In this document: in pieces, positions 42,600 to 55,767 of the stretch
Layout: each line of letters starts with the position of its first letter
Position numbering within the stretch: position 1 is the first letter of the stretch
Source: Datisca glomerata
Lineage: Eukaryota; Streptophyta; Magnoliopsida; Cucurbitales; Datiscaceae
NCBI GenBank assembly: GCA_003255025.1
Contig: QANY01003937.1
Location: 181,161 to 245,160, forward strand
DNA length: 64,000 nt
Reading direction: 5' to 3'
Position numbers and translations under genes: made by a program
Notes under the pieces: model-generated
What the model was told of the DNA's origin: nothing
The model's input: the letters and a program-made list of their open reading frames with translations, nothing else
The model's database searches: none

Positions 42600-44560
42600 A
42601 CTTTGCTTTCATTACTGAAATATATCTACAACCAATCTGGTCCATCAATCATACTGACATAGGATCAAAGTGGTTTTCGTTACACCAATCGTAACTCAAC
42701 CCATCAATAGTCACGTATATCATTGCAATTGAATGACATGGATTATGATGTGAATGTGTAGCAAGGAAATTTCATGTAATGTGATCTTAACATGCTTATT
42801 TACAACTGGTCCTCCGTAAATCTTAGTGACAAACCATACCAGAATCAGAGTGTGAGTTAGCTAAAATTTTATTTCTACAGAAATTAACAGTATCCATAAA
42901 GAGAAATAACTGAAAATATGTCTGTAAACAAGAGCATCTAAAATCATAAACTCCCACTAAAACCGAATATCATCAACCAATATGATAACCATAAGAGCAT
43001 TGTGCTCATGAAACTGATTGGATGGAAATCCCTTAGTAAGCGGATCCGCAATCGTGGAGTTTGTTTCGACGTGCTCTATAGACAGCTGTCCACTCTGAAC
43101 TTTTCTTTTAAAAACCAGGAACTTGAAATCTATGTACCACGACTTTGTCGAGCTCTTATTGTTATTTTAATAGAGGACTGCAGACTCATTATCATAAAAT
43201 AACTTGAGTGTTTCTCAATACCATCCGCTATCCACAGCCTTGTGCAATATTTTGCAATCATATTCCATGATCGGATGCCTCATAACATGCTATCTTGGCA
43301 TCCAGCAAAATTGAAATCAGTATATCCAATGATCTCAATCTGATCTAACCTCCGATACGTGAGCATGTAGTCTTCTGTTCTCTGTAAATACCTCAAGATC
43401 CGTTTAGCTGCTTTCCAATGGTCTATGCATGAACTACTTAAATATCTGCTCAACATCACAGTCACGTACATAATATCAGGTCAGGTAAAAACTTGAGCAT
43501 ACATTAGACTCCCCACTACCAAGGCATAGGAAATCTTCTGCAATTACTTTTCCTCAAAATCATTCCTAAGGCAGTGATTAAGACCAAACTTGTCTCGCTT
43601 AGCTACATGGGTATCACCTGATTTATAGTCTTGCATGCTATATCTTTTAAAGACCTTTTTGATATAGCTCTTTTGGGATAATCCAAGGATACCGGAGGAA
43701 CGATCTCGGTGTATTTGGATCCCTAATATAACAGTTGCAGGAAAGAAAAATATCATCCACACATAAAACCATAAAAATATGTTTGCTCCCATAAAACTTT
43801 TAGTATATACAATCATCGACCAAATTTATCTCAAAACCGAACGAGATGATCACCTGATGAAACTTATAACACCAATGTCGATATGCCTACTTGAGTCCAT
43901 AGATGAATTTCTTAAGTTTACAAACCATATTCTTTGAGTCTCCCGACATAAAATTTTCTGGTTGCACCATATAGATCGTCTCTTCAATGTCACCATTGAG
44001 AAACGCCGTCTTCACATCCATCTGGTGCAGCTCAAGATTGAAATGCGCAACCAATGCCATTATAATCCTGAAGGAGTCTTTCATAGAAACTGGAGAGAAA
44101 GTCTTTATATAGTCTATGCATTCTTTCTATGTAAAGCCCTTTACGACAAGACGAGCATTGTCTTTCCACGTTACTTTTTACATCCCTTTTGGTCTTAAAA
44201 ATTCATTTGTAACCAATGGGTTTCACACCTTCTGGTAATGGAACAAGATACCACACGTCATTGTCCTTCATGGACTTAATCTCCTTATTCATGGCATCGA
44301 TCCACTTTTGAGAGTTAGAACTTTCCATGGCATGACAGAAGTTTCTCGGATCATCTTTCATCACATCAATGTCAACCTCATGTTCTTGGAAAAATACAAT
44401 GTAATCATCTGGCACTGTACTTCTCCTATCTCTAGTGGATCTTCTTAATGACATAGGTTCTTGAGATGCTAGAGTTTGTTCTTCCAAAACAATCTCTTGA
44501 ATGGGAGATTCTCTGATATTGTCTTGTATTATGTCATGAACAAAGTCTGGAACACAATCC
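42600..44560 (-). pseudogene. Copia reverse transcriptase/RNase H of the outer element
   Basis: The minus strand gives MEEQTLASQEPMSLRRSTRD and WIDAMNKEIKSMKDNDVWYL with VPLPEGVKPIGYK (44487-44203), the start of the copia RT domain. MDVKTAFLNGDIEETIYMVQ follows (44084-43887). The catalytic box is readable as CVDDIFLS in a shifted frame near 43770. Then come ILGIQIHRDRSSGILGLSQK (43740-43680) and DHWKAAKRILRYLQRTEDYM with YTDFNFAGCQDS (43420-43280), the RNase H entry. Several stops and shifts; decay increases towards 42600. Confidence 0.85.
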
Positions 44561-44632
44561 TACCAATGCTAATAACACATGTGGGAATATCAACATATCC
44601 CTCCTGAAGGAAAAAATCCCTAACCGTATCTC

Positions 44633-46857
44633 TGTTGGTCGTCGCGACGAAAGCGTGGAGGCGCGCAGCCTTTTAAAACATTAAACTTTTAATAAAATGA
44701 ATATTTTAATAAAACAAAACTTACACAACACCACGATAACTAAATAAAAACTTTATTGAAAACTTTTTTTCAATCAGTCAGGGTCTATTATATATTTATA
44801 AGTTAAATCTACAACATATAAGGTTATGAATCATATACTCTTATAGTCTATATCAAGTGTCCTTGCAAAAATCGATCGATTCTCTATTCCCACGAAATCT
44901 TTCCAACGATCAGTAGACTCCAAGATCCATACCAAGATCTTCCAAATCAATCCTCAATGCACTAGGACGTGTGTGGGCACGTATAATATTACAAGATATT
45001 TTTTCTGACTCTAGATGATATGAACGCATGAGATGTAGAGATTTACTGAAAATGACTTTAGTGAGATGATTCTCTAAAAGAAAGTGATGATTATTCTGTT
45101 AGATATTTGATTAATATTTAATCATAAAAAAATCTCTCTCACACCAATCGTGTTCTCAATTCAACTCTTGATTGACGAACTGATGATCTGATAAACTGAT
45201 TCTCTCTACTTCGTTCAACATCTCAGGCCGTTATAATAATATATGTATATATTTTAGATAAAAGTGTATCAGATTTTTAGAGATAAAGTTAAAATAATAT
45301 TTAATTATAAAATTATCAATTGTAGTGAGACTCACAACAATTATGCACAACTGCAATGCCATTGCCACATGACACTGCACTACAGTGTTGCACACTCACT
45401 ATTGTAGTGCCACGTGGCACCACATCAGTTCATGTCAATTTCTGATGTCCTATCAGTGATTGACACGTGACAATTACTGCGTATTAAAAATTTATTTTAA
45501 TCATATAATTATCTAGATATCTGTTAATTCAAAATTAACATATCTGAGTATCCCTACAACTAACTTATCTGTTATTTCACAAATAATAGATTTAGTCTAT
45601 TTAAATTATTATCTAATAATAATTTAATTATCTCTTTTATAAATTATATATTCTATCACACTTATCGATAACTAAAAAATCGATAATTATATATATATAT
45701 ATATAATTTTCAAAAATTATACTTAAATATATAAATATTACAGTTAATTAATCTTTATTAATTAATCACACATAACTATCTCATAATTATGTACTTGCCT
45801 TGGAATAAAAACTATTTTTACAAGTTAGTCATTGTCTCATGACCTGAAATATTCACATCCTAGACAACGTAGTATAAAGGTGACTTGGGGACTATGGACC
45901 TATAATCCTAAGCTCCAATAAACCAGATTATTAATTAAACTCTTTAGTTAAATAATCTTATTTATTAATTTCATCATTACTCCACTATAAATATGAAATT
46001 ATAGTCTTAGAGATTATATAAATGTATTTACAAAGTATTCTAATGCAGTCCACTGACATAATCATTTCATGTAGTTTTGTCCTCCAATTATTGGTTCGTA
46101 AATTAGAATTGATCAAAATTACAGTTTTACCCTTCTAATTACCTCTTGATCTTTAAGAACCATTAATCCACTAGCGAATGGGTAATTTATAATTTTATTA
46201 TAAATTTGAACTCAATAATCATTCAGTTACAGAATTAAAACTTAAATGAACTAATATACGATACTTTAGAAAAGCTTATATTTCAAATATTGTAAGATTA
46301 TGTCCACAGCACTAAATCTCCAAAACAAAAGTCACTAGCCTAATTAACAAACAGACATTAATGAGTGAGTCAAAAGATCTGGTAGATATGCATAGGAATT
46401 CATGACTACTTAGGGTTCAGACTAATCTACATATGATCATCGAATTGATATGTATTAAATCTTTATGATCAATGACACGTAAATATATATATTAACTCAC
46501 ATATGTCGTGTCATACATAATCTTATAATATAAAGTACATTCACTAAGATGTCTATCCACATCGATGATCCGGATCTAGATTACTCACATTCATAATGTT
46601 TAATGAACCGTACTAACAACTATTCATTAAAGATATCATATTTTAATATGTTGCAGACAATTTTATTCATTATCTATGATCTTAATCATCTTGTACTAAT
46701 ACAAGATCATAGACTCATTAATGAATATGAAATTTTCAGATATTGATATAAATGATTCAGCAATAATTTAAAAGAACAATTATAAGAAAAATGTAATCCT
46801 CTTTAAATTTCATATCAAAATGTCAATACACATGCTTTAAGGGCATAACCCCCAATA
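44633..46857 (-). repeat. 3' LTR of the inner copia element (2.2 kb)
   Basis: From TGTTGGTCGTCG to ATAACCCCCAATA on the plus strand; aligned with 52734-54825 along its length. Contains AT-rich tracts and TGTAGTGCCACGTGGCACCA-type palindromic G-box sequence near 45395. The copy is longer than its partner, which lacks a segment corresponding to about 44855-44930. Confidence 0.9.
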
Positions 46858-46875
46858 ATCTCTCACTTTCCCTAA
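46858..46875 (-). other. Polypurine tract of the inner copia element
   Basis: The minus strand reads TAGGGAAAGTGAGAGAT directly before the LTR start TATTGGGGG (original TGTTGGGGG). Confidence 0.65.
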
Positions 46876-46889
46876 AGTAAATGTGACAT

Positions 46890-48330
46890 CTCTCTTAATT
46901 TCATGTTGCGCACGCGAACCTCAAAGGACTTTTCAGGAAGTGTCTTTATAATAGGATCAGCCAGGTTTTGTTCTGTACTATCTTCATAACAGTCACATCC
47001 CCTCGATGCACGATCTCTCTTACAAGATGATATTTCCTCTCTATGTGCTTGCCCTTCTTGTGACTCCTTGGTTCCTTAGAATTTGCTACCGCCCCACTGT
47101 TATCACAGTACAAGATCAGTTGCTTGTCCATATTTGGAACTACTTCTAAATTAGAATAGAACTTTCTAAGTCATATCGCCCCTTCCACAGCTTCACATCC
47201 ACTATATATTCAGCTTCCATAGTGTAATATGCGATGCTGGATTGCTTAATACTTCTCCAGACTACAACTTCCCCACCTAGGGTGAATATTGATCCAGATG
47301 TTGACTTGCAATTGTCTCTGTCAGATTGAAAATCAGAATCAGTATATCCAGTGGGGTTCAGGTCTCCACCTGAATAATTAAGCACATGGTTTCTTGGTCT
47401 CTTTAGATACTTGAGAATGTGTTTTACTGCAATCCAGTGTTCCAAACCTGAAATTTCATAATAACAACTAACAATTCTCACTGCAAAATAAATGTTCAGT
47501 CTCATACATAACATGGCATACATGAGACTTTCAACTGTTAAAGCATAGGAAACTTTTCTCATATCCTCTTCCTCCTAAGGTGTCTTACGAAATTGTTCCT
47601 TGGAGAGGACAATTCCATGTATGGTCGGTTGTTGACCTTTCTTAGAATTATTCATAGAGAATCTCTCCGGCACCTTATCAATATAAGATACCTCAGAAAG
47701 TGCCAAGAACTTATTTTTCTATCCCTTAGGATATGGATGCCTAGAACATAGCTCGCTTCTCCCAAATCTTTCATTTGAAATTTCTCAGCTACCCACTTCT
47801 TTACTTTCGACAAAGTTTCCACATCATTCCCAATGAGTAGAATATCATCAATATAAAGAACTAAGAAAACTATTAACTTGTCTTTGGTGTATTTATAAAC
47901 AAAGGCTTCGTCAACATTTTGCTCGAAACCATAAGACTTTATAATCTCATCAAAGGTAAGATTCTAAGATATAGATGCTTGCTTTAATCCATAAATGGAT
48001 TTAAACAACTTGCATACGTTCTGATCTTGCCCCTTTTGTACAACCATTTTGGTTGCATCATATAGATGATTTCTTCGAGAGAGCCATTCAGAAAAGTCAT
48101 CTTGACGTCAATTTTTCATATCTCATAGTCAAAACTAGCGGCTATGGACAAAAGGATGCGAATGTATTTCAACATGGCCACATAGGAGAATGTCTCTTCA
48201 TAATCAACTCCATCCTTTGTGTATAGCCCTTGGCTACTAACCTTGTCTTGAAAGTCTCTACTTTCCTATATGCACCTATTTTCTTCTTGAAGAAGCATTT
48301 ACATTTAATGAGCCTGACATCTTCAGGTGG
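46890..48330 (-). pseudogene. Copia reverse transcriptase and RNase H of the inner element
   Basis: RT pieces on the minus strand include the catalytic LYIDDILLIGNDVETLSKVK (about 47870-47810) and FQMKDLGEASYVLGIHILRD. RNase H follows as IAVKHILKYLKRPRNHVLNY, YTDSDFQSDRDNCKSTSGSI and SSIAYYTMEAEYI (47470-47180), then ILYCDNSGAVANSKEPRSHK with KGKHIERKYHLVREIV (47120-46990). The last pieces fit copia RNase H in order. Frameshifts near 47145 and 47570 and several stops inactivate it. Confidence 0.88.
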
Positions 48331-49480
48331 ATCTACAAGTTCCTAGACAGAATTAGAATACATAGATTCAATTTCCTATTCCTGGCATCTTGCCATTTAT
48401 CCTTTTCAGCATCATCCATTACTTCTTCATAAGATAATGGATCGTCCTTGTTAGTGTCTGACACTACGACATGTGTCTCTAGTTCATACTGAACTGGTTG
48501 TCTCACAACCCTCCCACTATGATGTTGCACCGCTTTTCCTTTATAGGAACTGTGGTTTCTCTGATTTTTCATTTATCAGTAGAAATTGAAGGTGGTGTGA
48601 TCTTACTAGTCACTAATTTCTCGAGAACTACTTTACTACGAGGTTTGTAGTTTTGCATATAGTCATGCTCAAGAAAGGTCGTATTTGTGACTATAAAAGT
48701 ACCCACTTCTAGTCTCCAGAGAATAGCCAACAAATATGCATACTTCATAACTTGAGTCTAACTTTCTAGTCTGGGGTCTAAGAACGTGAGCTGGACACCT
48801 CCATATACAGAAATAACACAAACTAGGTTTGAAGTCATTCAATAACTCAACATGTGTCTTTCTTATAGACTTAGAAGGCACTACATTGAAAATGTAAGTT
48901 TTCGTGTGTAGTGCATATCCCAAAAATGTAAGTGACAATGAAGAGTAGCTCAACATCGACCTAACCATATCCAATAAGGTTCAATTTTTTCTCTCTGCAA
49001 CACCATTCTGATGTGGTGTTCCAGGTGTTGTAAGTTGGGATAGGATTCCACACTCCAACAAATAATCCTTGAATTCTAAATCCAAGTACTTTCAATAATT
49101 TACCTAATTTCTTTTCCATTTCAGCCTTGATGTCTTTAAACTTTCTAAAAGGTTCAAACTTTTGATGTATTAGGTAACTATAATCATATCTTGAGTAGTC
49201 ATCAATGAAAGTGACAAATACCCATACCCACCGCTAGGTTGTACATAGATCGGTCCACATACATCACTATGTACTAACTCAAGTGGTTCCTTGGCTTTCT
49301 TGCCCTTTCCTGTGAAAGGTCTCTTGGTCATTTTACCCTCTAGCTAGGATTCACAAACAAGAAGAGTTCCAACTTTTAGCTCTCTCAAAGCACCAGGCTT
49401 TGCTAACTTGTTTAACCTATCTAAATTAATATATCCTAACCTAAGATGTCATAAATATGTGTTATCATCATGAGAAACTC
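48331..49480 (-). pseudogene. Copia integrase of the inner element
   Basis: The minus strand gives KKAKEPLELVHSDVCGPIYV (about 49310-49250), YGILSQLTTPGTPHQNGVAE with RKN (about 49050-48980), then MDMVRSMLSYSSLSLTFLGY and ALHTKTYIFNVVPSKSIRKT (48974-48860) and CIFVGYSLETRSGYFYSHKY. These are the D, D-35-E and C-terminal regions of the copia integrase, with stops and a frameshift in the middle. The 48333-48572 piece with acidic DTNKDDPLSYEEVM leads into RT. Confidence 0.85.
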
Positions 49481-49552
49481 TTTTGTCATTTATTATTCTT
49501 AGGTTTTGCTACTTTACATAATTTAGAATTATTTAACGCGCGTTCAATCGGT

Positions 49553-50800
49553 TTAAGCATATACAGTCATGTTTATAATTTTACCAAGATAAATATTGAA
49601 TCCATTCTTAGAAATAATAAACTCTTTATTAATGAAAGAAACTTTGAATAACTGTTCTTCCAAAAATGAAAGAGAAATTGAATTCTTCGAAAAACCAAGA
49701 ATATAATAAACATCATTCAAAACTAAGTAATTATATCCAAAAAGTAAACAGACTATCCCTAATGCTTTAGCCAACACGAGCGAATCACTGCCAACTCTCA
49801 AAATGACATCGCCATCAGCCAGCTTCGTTGACGAATCAAGCATCTGCAAAGAAAAACGTACATGGTTAGTCGCTCCTGAATCAAGTACCGAGGATGACAA
49901 ATCATATTCCACTAAACAATCTTCAAGTACAAGTAAATCATATTTACCTTTACTTTTCAACTAGGAGAGATACTTGTTACAGTTTCTCTTCCAATGCCCT
50001 CCAACCCCACAGTGAAAACACTTTACTTTGGCTTGATGTCTTTCTTATTATTCTTGGCTTTCGGCGATGTCTTGGATATATTTACTCTTTTGTTCTTACT
50101 ATTGTCCTTACCATTGTTATTCTTCCTCTTCTTGTTCTTAATAATATTGGAAAAAGATTTTTGCTAGATAACATTTGCCTCACCCTCTTTGGTCATTCTA
50201 AGGTTCAGTGACTCAAAAGTCTGTAGTTCATTCAACAATTGGGTCATGTTGACTTGTAACTTGTTCATAACATAGTTGGTCGTGAACGCAGAAAAAGCTG
50301 GTGTCAGTGACTTTAGTATGATGCTAACTTGAGTCCGCTCATCAATGGTCGCCCCATGTACTTATGCCTTGTAAATTATGTTGATCATGTTCAAAACATG
50401 TTCTCGAACAGAAGTACCCTTCCTCATCTTAGTTGTCATATAGCTCCTAGTGGCCTTATGACGACTTTGATCGGACTGCTGCCCAAACACTGTCTGTAAA
50501 GATTCCATAATCTATAGGCAGTCCCCATGCTTTCATGCTTGGTTCTCAGAAGATCATTCATGCTCAAGGTATGTAGCACTTCGCCTTGTTGTTTGATATG
50601 ATCCAAGCATCTTATTTGTCCCTAACATTCTTATGAGAGTTAGCAGCGGACTTTTCAGGACATTTCTCAGTAAGAACAATCAGCATTAAGTTCATGTTTG
50701 ATTTCCAACGTACAAAATTATCACCATTCAATTTCTCAAGAGCGAGTAAAGCAATAATAGGGTTGCACATTGTAGAAATAATATTGATAATCAAAATTTA
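49553..50800 (-). pseudogene. Copia gag and protease of the inner element
   Basis: Gag starts near 50794: MIINIISTMCNPIIALLALE then KLNGDNFVRWKSNMNLMLIV, the typical L-x-G-x-N-F-x-x-W entry. It continues in several frames to NELQTFE-like sequence near 50215. A zinc knuckle KCFHCGVGGHWKRNCNKY is encoded near 50020-49970. Protease follows at 49960-49553 with SSSVLDSGATNHV (D-S-G active-site motif) and FSKNSISLSFLEEQ. Stops in gag are frequent; protease itself is open for 135 codons. Confidence 0.88.
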
Positions 50801-52733
50801 AAACATACATGATTCAATATAATTGATAGATATCTAGAATTCAAAAAGTAAATGCGATACATGAATGCAATCATAATAAACACATAAATTTAGCATTTAC
50901 TGATCACGATAAAACAATTCAACGATTAATGTGTCGCCTTAGGGTCAGTCAGATTAACCTCAAACTATCTATGCGACATTCTCATCCTTATTAATTAAAA
51001 CTTAAAATATCTCATATTTTCTCTTTTAAAAATAAGGTATCACTTGTTCGGTCAAGCCATAACTATCCACATGAAACTTAATTGTGACTTTTTTAGTGTA
51101 ACTCATCATTTCAGATTTCATGACTTCATTTAGAATATGTCGCCTTAGGGGTCGGTCAAAACTAAACTACATCACTTCTTTCTATCTTCTAAAGAAGTTC
51201 AATCTTGGTATTGGTACAGCTCGAAACCTTCCTTAAGGGGATGGAAACAAAGCCATCTCGAAGCCCTTATTGCACCTCACGGTGTTGTACTAATGATGGA
51301 GACCATAGGTTACATTGACATGTCAACATTCTTCCACTCACTATTTTAGGATAATGTGTTTGTATTTTAACTAATCAATTAATTTCAAATTAATTACTAA
51401 TTAAAATAATAATCCTATGAATATTTGATTATCAGTTCATCCAATCTCATTGGTCTAAGTTAATTTAATTTTCTGAAGTGCCTAAGTCATAATTTAGTGA
51501 ACTTAGTTAAACTAAATAATTATATTCATCAAACTTTAATAAAACTCGTTTACTAAAGTCGGTTAACCTAAATATTACTATAGCCTTTAGTGTGGTGTGA
51601 TTACCAAATTCTAATTAGTTAAAACCTAGCAGTTTACATACAATTGATTTCATAAAACGATACAAATAAATATATTAGGACAATCCTAATAAATCATGTT
51701 TCTATAAATGAGATGCATGATTAAATACAACTGTGTGGGACTTTCATGTATGACATGTGATCGAGTAATGCATGAATATGCTATCAAACATAACAATTAA
51801 ATACGTATTTAATAATTAAATAAAATAATAATTGACCGAATGACTATTGGGTATTTTTTTTAAATTAACACCCTTGAGATAAAGAAATAAAATTACAAAG
51901 CGGATTTCAAGAATACATATTTCCCAAATATTGTCTTCTCCTCCTGATGTCCATCTTCATAATCTTCAAGTTTTGAACAAAATTTTACTTAAAAAGATTT
52001 TTTCTTAATTAAAATAATTTATAATTATTTATTTTAATATAGTTGATTTTGACTTAGTCAAATAAATGTTTTATTTGATTTGGTCAAACTTGAGTCAAAC
52101 CCAATTAATCTATTAATTTTTAATTTTACGAAAATCAAAAATTGATAATTAATTTTAGATTTACATTAATTTCAAAAGAGTTTGGGTTTTACTGACACAC
52201 TTAGGCGATAGAGTTAGTTGCATGGTTTGTTGGAAACTTTCCTGAAATGTGACGATAGTTCTCACCGACGATAGGACTCTCCGATCGTCGTCCATCAGCA
52301 CCGTTGCTCGTCTCACCGCCAATAGTCTCCCGCTCCGCTGGACAGTCACTACTCACCGCAGGTACAGCACCGCGGCACTGTTCACCTCTGTCAAAACAGT
52401 AAATTTCTGGCGTGAATTGTATTCTCGTGAACAATAAATTTCAGCCATTTGTCTCGTGCGTTCTTCATCTTCTCGCGTTCAGAATAATTACAGTAATATT
52501 CAAAATAAAATTATAAAAATTTCTACGCTTCAATTCAGCTTACACAAGATCTAGAAAAAATTAAAACACAGCCCAACCTAATAATCACCATACAATTAAT
52601 GTTTCATTATTTTTCATACATTAAAAAAAACATAACCATCCATCATCATACATATCTTATATTATTTGAATCATGCAAGAAAACCCACACAATATTTAAC
52701 ATATAAATATATAAAGACCGTTTTGATATCACT
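50801..52733 (-). other. Untranslated leader of the inner copia element
   Basis: Lies between the 5' LTR/primer-binding site and gag. AT-rich, with two TGTCGCCTTAGGG(T/G) motifs (about 50931 and 51136), each followed by GTCAGTCA/GTCGGTCA. A more G+C-rich island lies at 52195-52440. No gene called; short frames at 52161-52437 have no similarity. Confidence 0.55.
52719..52733 (-). other. Primer-binding site of the inner copia element
   Basis: The minus strand AAGTGATATCAAAAC corresponds to the tRNA-iMet-primed copia signature TGGTATCAGAGC with changes. It borders the right LTR. Confidence 0.65.
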
Positions 52734-54825
52734 TGCTGGTCGTCGTGGTGAGTGTGCGATGAAAACGCGAAAGCGTGTGCCCTTTCTAAAAATTAAACTT
52801 TTAGTAAAACAAATCTTTTAACAAAATAAAACTTGGGCAACGCGACGATAACCAAATAAAAACTTGTATTGAAAACTCTTTTTCAATCTGTAAGGATTCG
52901 TTATATATTTATAAGTTAAATCTACAACATACAAGGTTAGAAATCATATACCTCTTATAGTTTATATCAAGTGTCCACACCAAAATCTTTCAAATCAATC
53001 TTCAACGGACTACGACGTGTGTGGGCACATAGAATATTACAAGATATTTTTTTTTGTCTCTAGATGTTCTCAACACATGAGATCTAGAGATTTAGTTAGA
53101 TGATTCTCTAAAAGAACGTGATGATTATTCTTTTAGAGATTTGATTAACATTTAATCACAGAAGAAAATCTCTCCGACACCAATCGTGTTCTCAATTCAA
53201 CTCTTGATTCATGAACTGATGATTTGATCAACTGATTCTCTCCTCTTCGTTCAACAACCCGAACCATTAGAATAATATATGTATTATTCTAGATAATGGC
53301 ATATTAGATTTTTAGGAATAAAATGAAATAATATTAATTGTAAAATTATCAATTGCAGTAGAACCCACTACAATTGTGCAAAACTACAGTGCCACCTGGC
53401 ACCACAGTAGTCCATGTCAATTTCTGATACCCTATCAGTGATTGACACATATCAATTACTGTGAATTAAATATTTATTTTAATTAGATAATTATCTAGAT
53501 ATCAGTTAATTTAAAATTAATATATTTGATTATGCATATCAACTAACTTATCTGTTATTTCACAAATAATAGATTAAGTTTATTTAAATTATTATCTAAT
53601 AATAATTAAATTATCTAAACTCACAAATCATATATTTTGTCTCATTTATCGATAATTATTATCTCATATAAATATAAATATATATATATATATAATTTTC
53701 AAAAATTATATTTAAATATGTAAATAATTTAATTAATTAATCACACATAATTATCTCATAATTATAAATTTGCCTCAGAATAAAAATTCATTTTGCGAGT
53801 TAGTTCTTTTCTCATGTCCTGAAATATTCACACTCTAGATAGCGTAATATAGAGGTGACTTGGGGACCATGGACCTATAATCCTAAACTTTAATAAATCA
53901 GATTATTAATTAAACTCTTTAATTAAATAGTCTTATTTATTAATTTCATTATTACTCCACTATAAATATGGAATTGCACTCTTAGAGATATAGAATATAT
54001 TTACAGAATATTCTCATATATTCCACTGAAATAATCATTTCATGTAGTTCTGTCCTCTAATTATTGGTTCGTAAATTAGAATTGGTCAAAATTACTATTC
54101 TAACCTTCTAATTACCTTTTGATCCGTAAGTACCATTAATCTACTAGTGAATGGCTAATTTATAATCTTATTATAAATTTGTGTTCAATAATAATTCAGT
54201 TTCAGAATTAACATTTAAGAGAACCAATATACGATCCGTTAGAAAAGTTTAGATTCCAAATATTGTAAAGTCATGTCTCCAGCCATCCACATCACTCAAT
54301 CTCCAAAATAAAAGTTACTAGCATGATTAACAAACAGACCTTAACATGTAAATAAAAAAATCTAGTAGACATACATAGGAGTTCATTATTACTCAGGATT
54401 CAGACTAATCTATATATGATCATCGAATTGGTGTGTATTAAATCTGTATGATAAACGACACGTTAATAAATATATCAATTCACATTTGCCATGTCATATA
54501 TAATATTATTATATAAATTTCTTTCACTAAGATGTCTATCCATATCAATGATCTGGATCTAGATGACATGCATTCATAATACGTAGTGAACCATGCTTGC
54601 AACCATTCTTTACTAATTTCATACTTTAATATGTTAAATTATCTATGATCTTAATTCTCTTGTACTAATACATGATCTTAGTCTCATTAATGAATATAGA
54701 ATTTTTAGATATTATATAAATTATTCAACAATAATTTAAAAGAACAGTTATAAGAAAAATGTAATCCTCTTTAAATTTCAAATCAAAATGTCAATACACA
54801 TGCTTTGAGGGCATAACCCCCAACA
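52734..54825 (-). repeat. 5' LTR of the inner copia element (2.1 kb)
   Basis: From TGCTGGTCGTCG to ATAACCCCCAACA on the plus strand; homologous to 44633-46857 with clear divergence and small indels, so the insertion is not recent. Confidence 0.9.
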
Positions 54826-54839
54826 ATCTCCCCCCGCTA

Positions 54840-55760
54840 ATTTGTCATCCTCAAAGAACCGGGCATTTCCCGTCTAAAAATTGACCTAGTTGTGGGATTA
54901 TAAAAAACTGTATCCCCTGGATTTTTCAGTGTATCCACCAAAATAGCAATTCATAGTCCATAAGTCCAATTTCTTTCATAAGGCCTATAAGGTCTTGCCT
55001 CAACTAGACATCCCCAAACGTGCAAAAGCTTTATACTAGATTTCTTGATGGTCCAAAGTTCATATGGGGTCTTAGCAGTTACTTTAGTTGGACCTTTATT
55101 AAAGATATATGCTACAGCTTTAAGTGTTTCACCCTAGAATGATTCTGGTAAGGTAGAATGACTAATCATCTTCCTCATCAAGTCCTTAAGCATTTTGTTT
55201 CATCTTTCAGTAAAGCCATTCAGAGTGGGCGAACCCAGCATAGTGTATTGTGGGACGATACCGCATTCCTCTAGGAATTTAGCAAATGGTCATGGACGCT
55301 GTTCACCTGAACCGTCATATCTACCATAGTACTCACCACCACGATCAGATCTGACAATTTTAATCCTTTTGTTGAGTTGATTCTCAACTTCAGCCCAAAA
55401 ATTTTGAACACCTCCAATGACTGTGACTTTTCATGAATGAGATATATGTAGCCATATCTCGAATAATCATCTTTGAACGTTATAAAGTAATGTCGACCAT
55501 TTCAAGCGACCAAAGAGAATGGCCTACAAATATCCGTATGAATAAATTCTAAAACGTCATGAGTCATGTTGGCTTCAAATCTCTTTTATCGGTTTGTTTA
55601 CCATTTATGTAATTAACACGAACGTAAAAAAATTGTGAAATCTAAGGGATCGAGAATTTCATCTAACACAAGTCTCTCTTTTCTCTGTTTGGAGATATGA
55701 TCTAATATCTTGTGTCATAACGCAACCAAATTCTCACTGGTTATTTTTCTTTTAGTAGCT
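54840..55760 (-). pseudogene. Copia integrase of the outer element
   Basis: The minus strand gives VRSDRGGEYYGRYDGSGEQR (about 55355-55295; conserved R-S-D-R-G-G-E-Y), GFTERKNKMLKDLMRKMISH (about 55220-55155), KAVAYIFNKGPTKVTAKTPY (about 55115-55055), LHVWGCLVEARPYRP, and the start of the C-terminal region to 54840, where the inner element cuts in. Only a few stops interrupt it. It is separated from its reverse transcriptase by 10.2 kb of inserted DNA. Confidence 0.88.
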
Positions 55761-55767
55761 CGTGTAC

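Larger units (their letters stand above)
44628..54830 (-). mobile_element. Inner Ty1/copia retrotransposon inserted in the outer copia element
   Basis: A perfect 5-bp duplication ATCTC (44628-44632 and 54826-54830) flanks two long LTRs (44633-46857 and 52734-54825). The primer-binding site AAGTGATATCAAAAC lies inside the right LTR and a polypurine tract inside the left LTR, so orientation is minus. The 5.9 kb interior carries decayed gag, protease, integrase, RT and RNase H in copia order. The insertion separated the outer element's integrase (now at 54840-55760) from its reverse transcriptase (42600-44560). Confidence 0.93.

Noticed and set aside
52161..52437. Open frames in the G+C-rich part of the inner copia leader
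   Set aside because: Overlapping frames on both strands, no similarity, and located between primer-binding site and gag.
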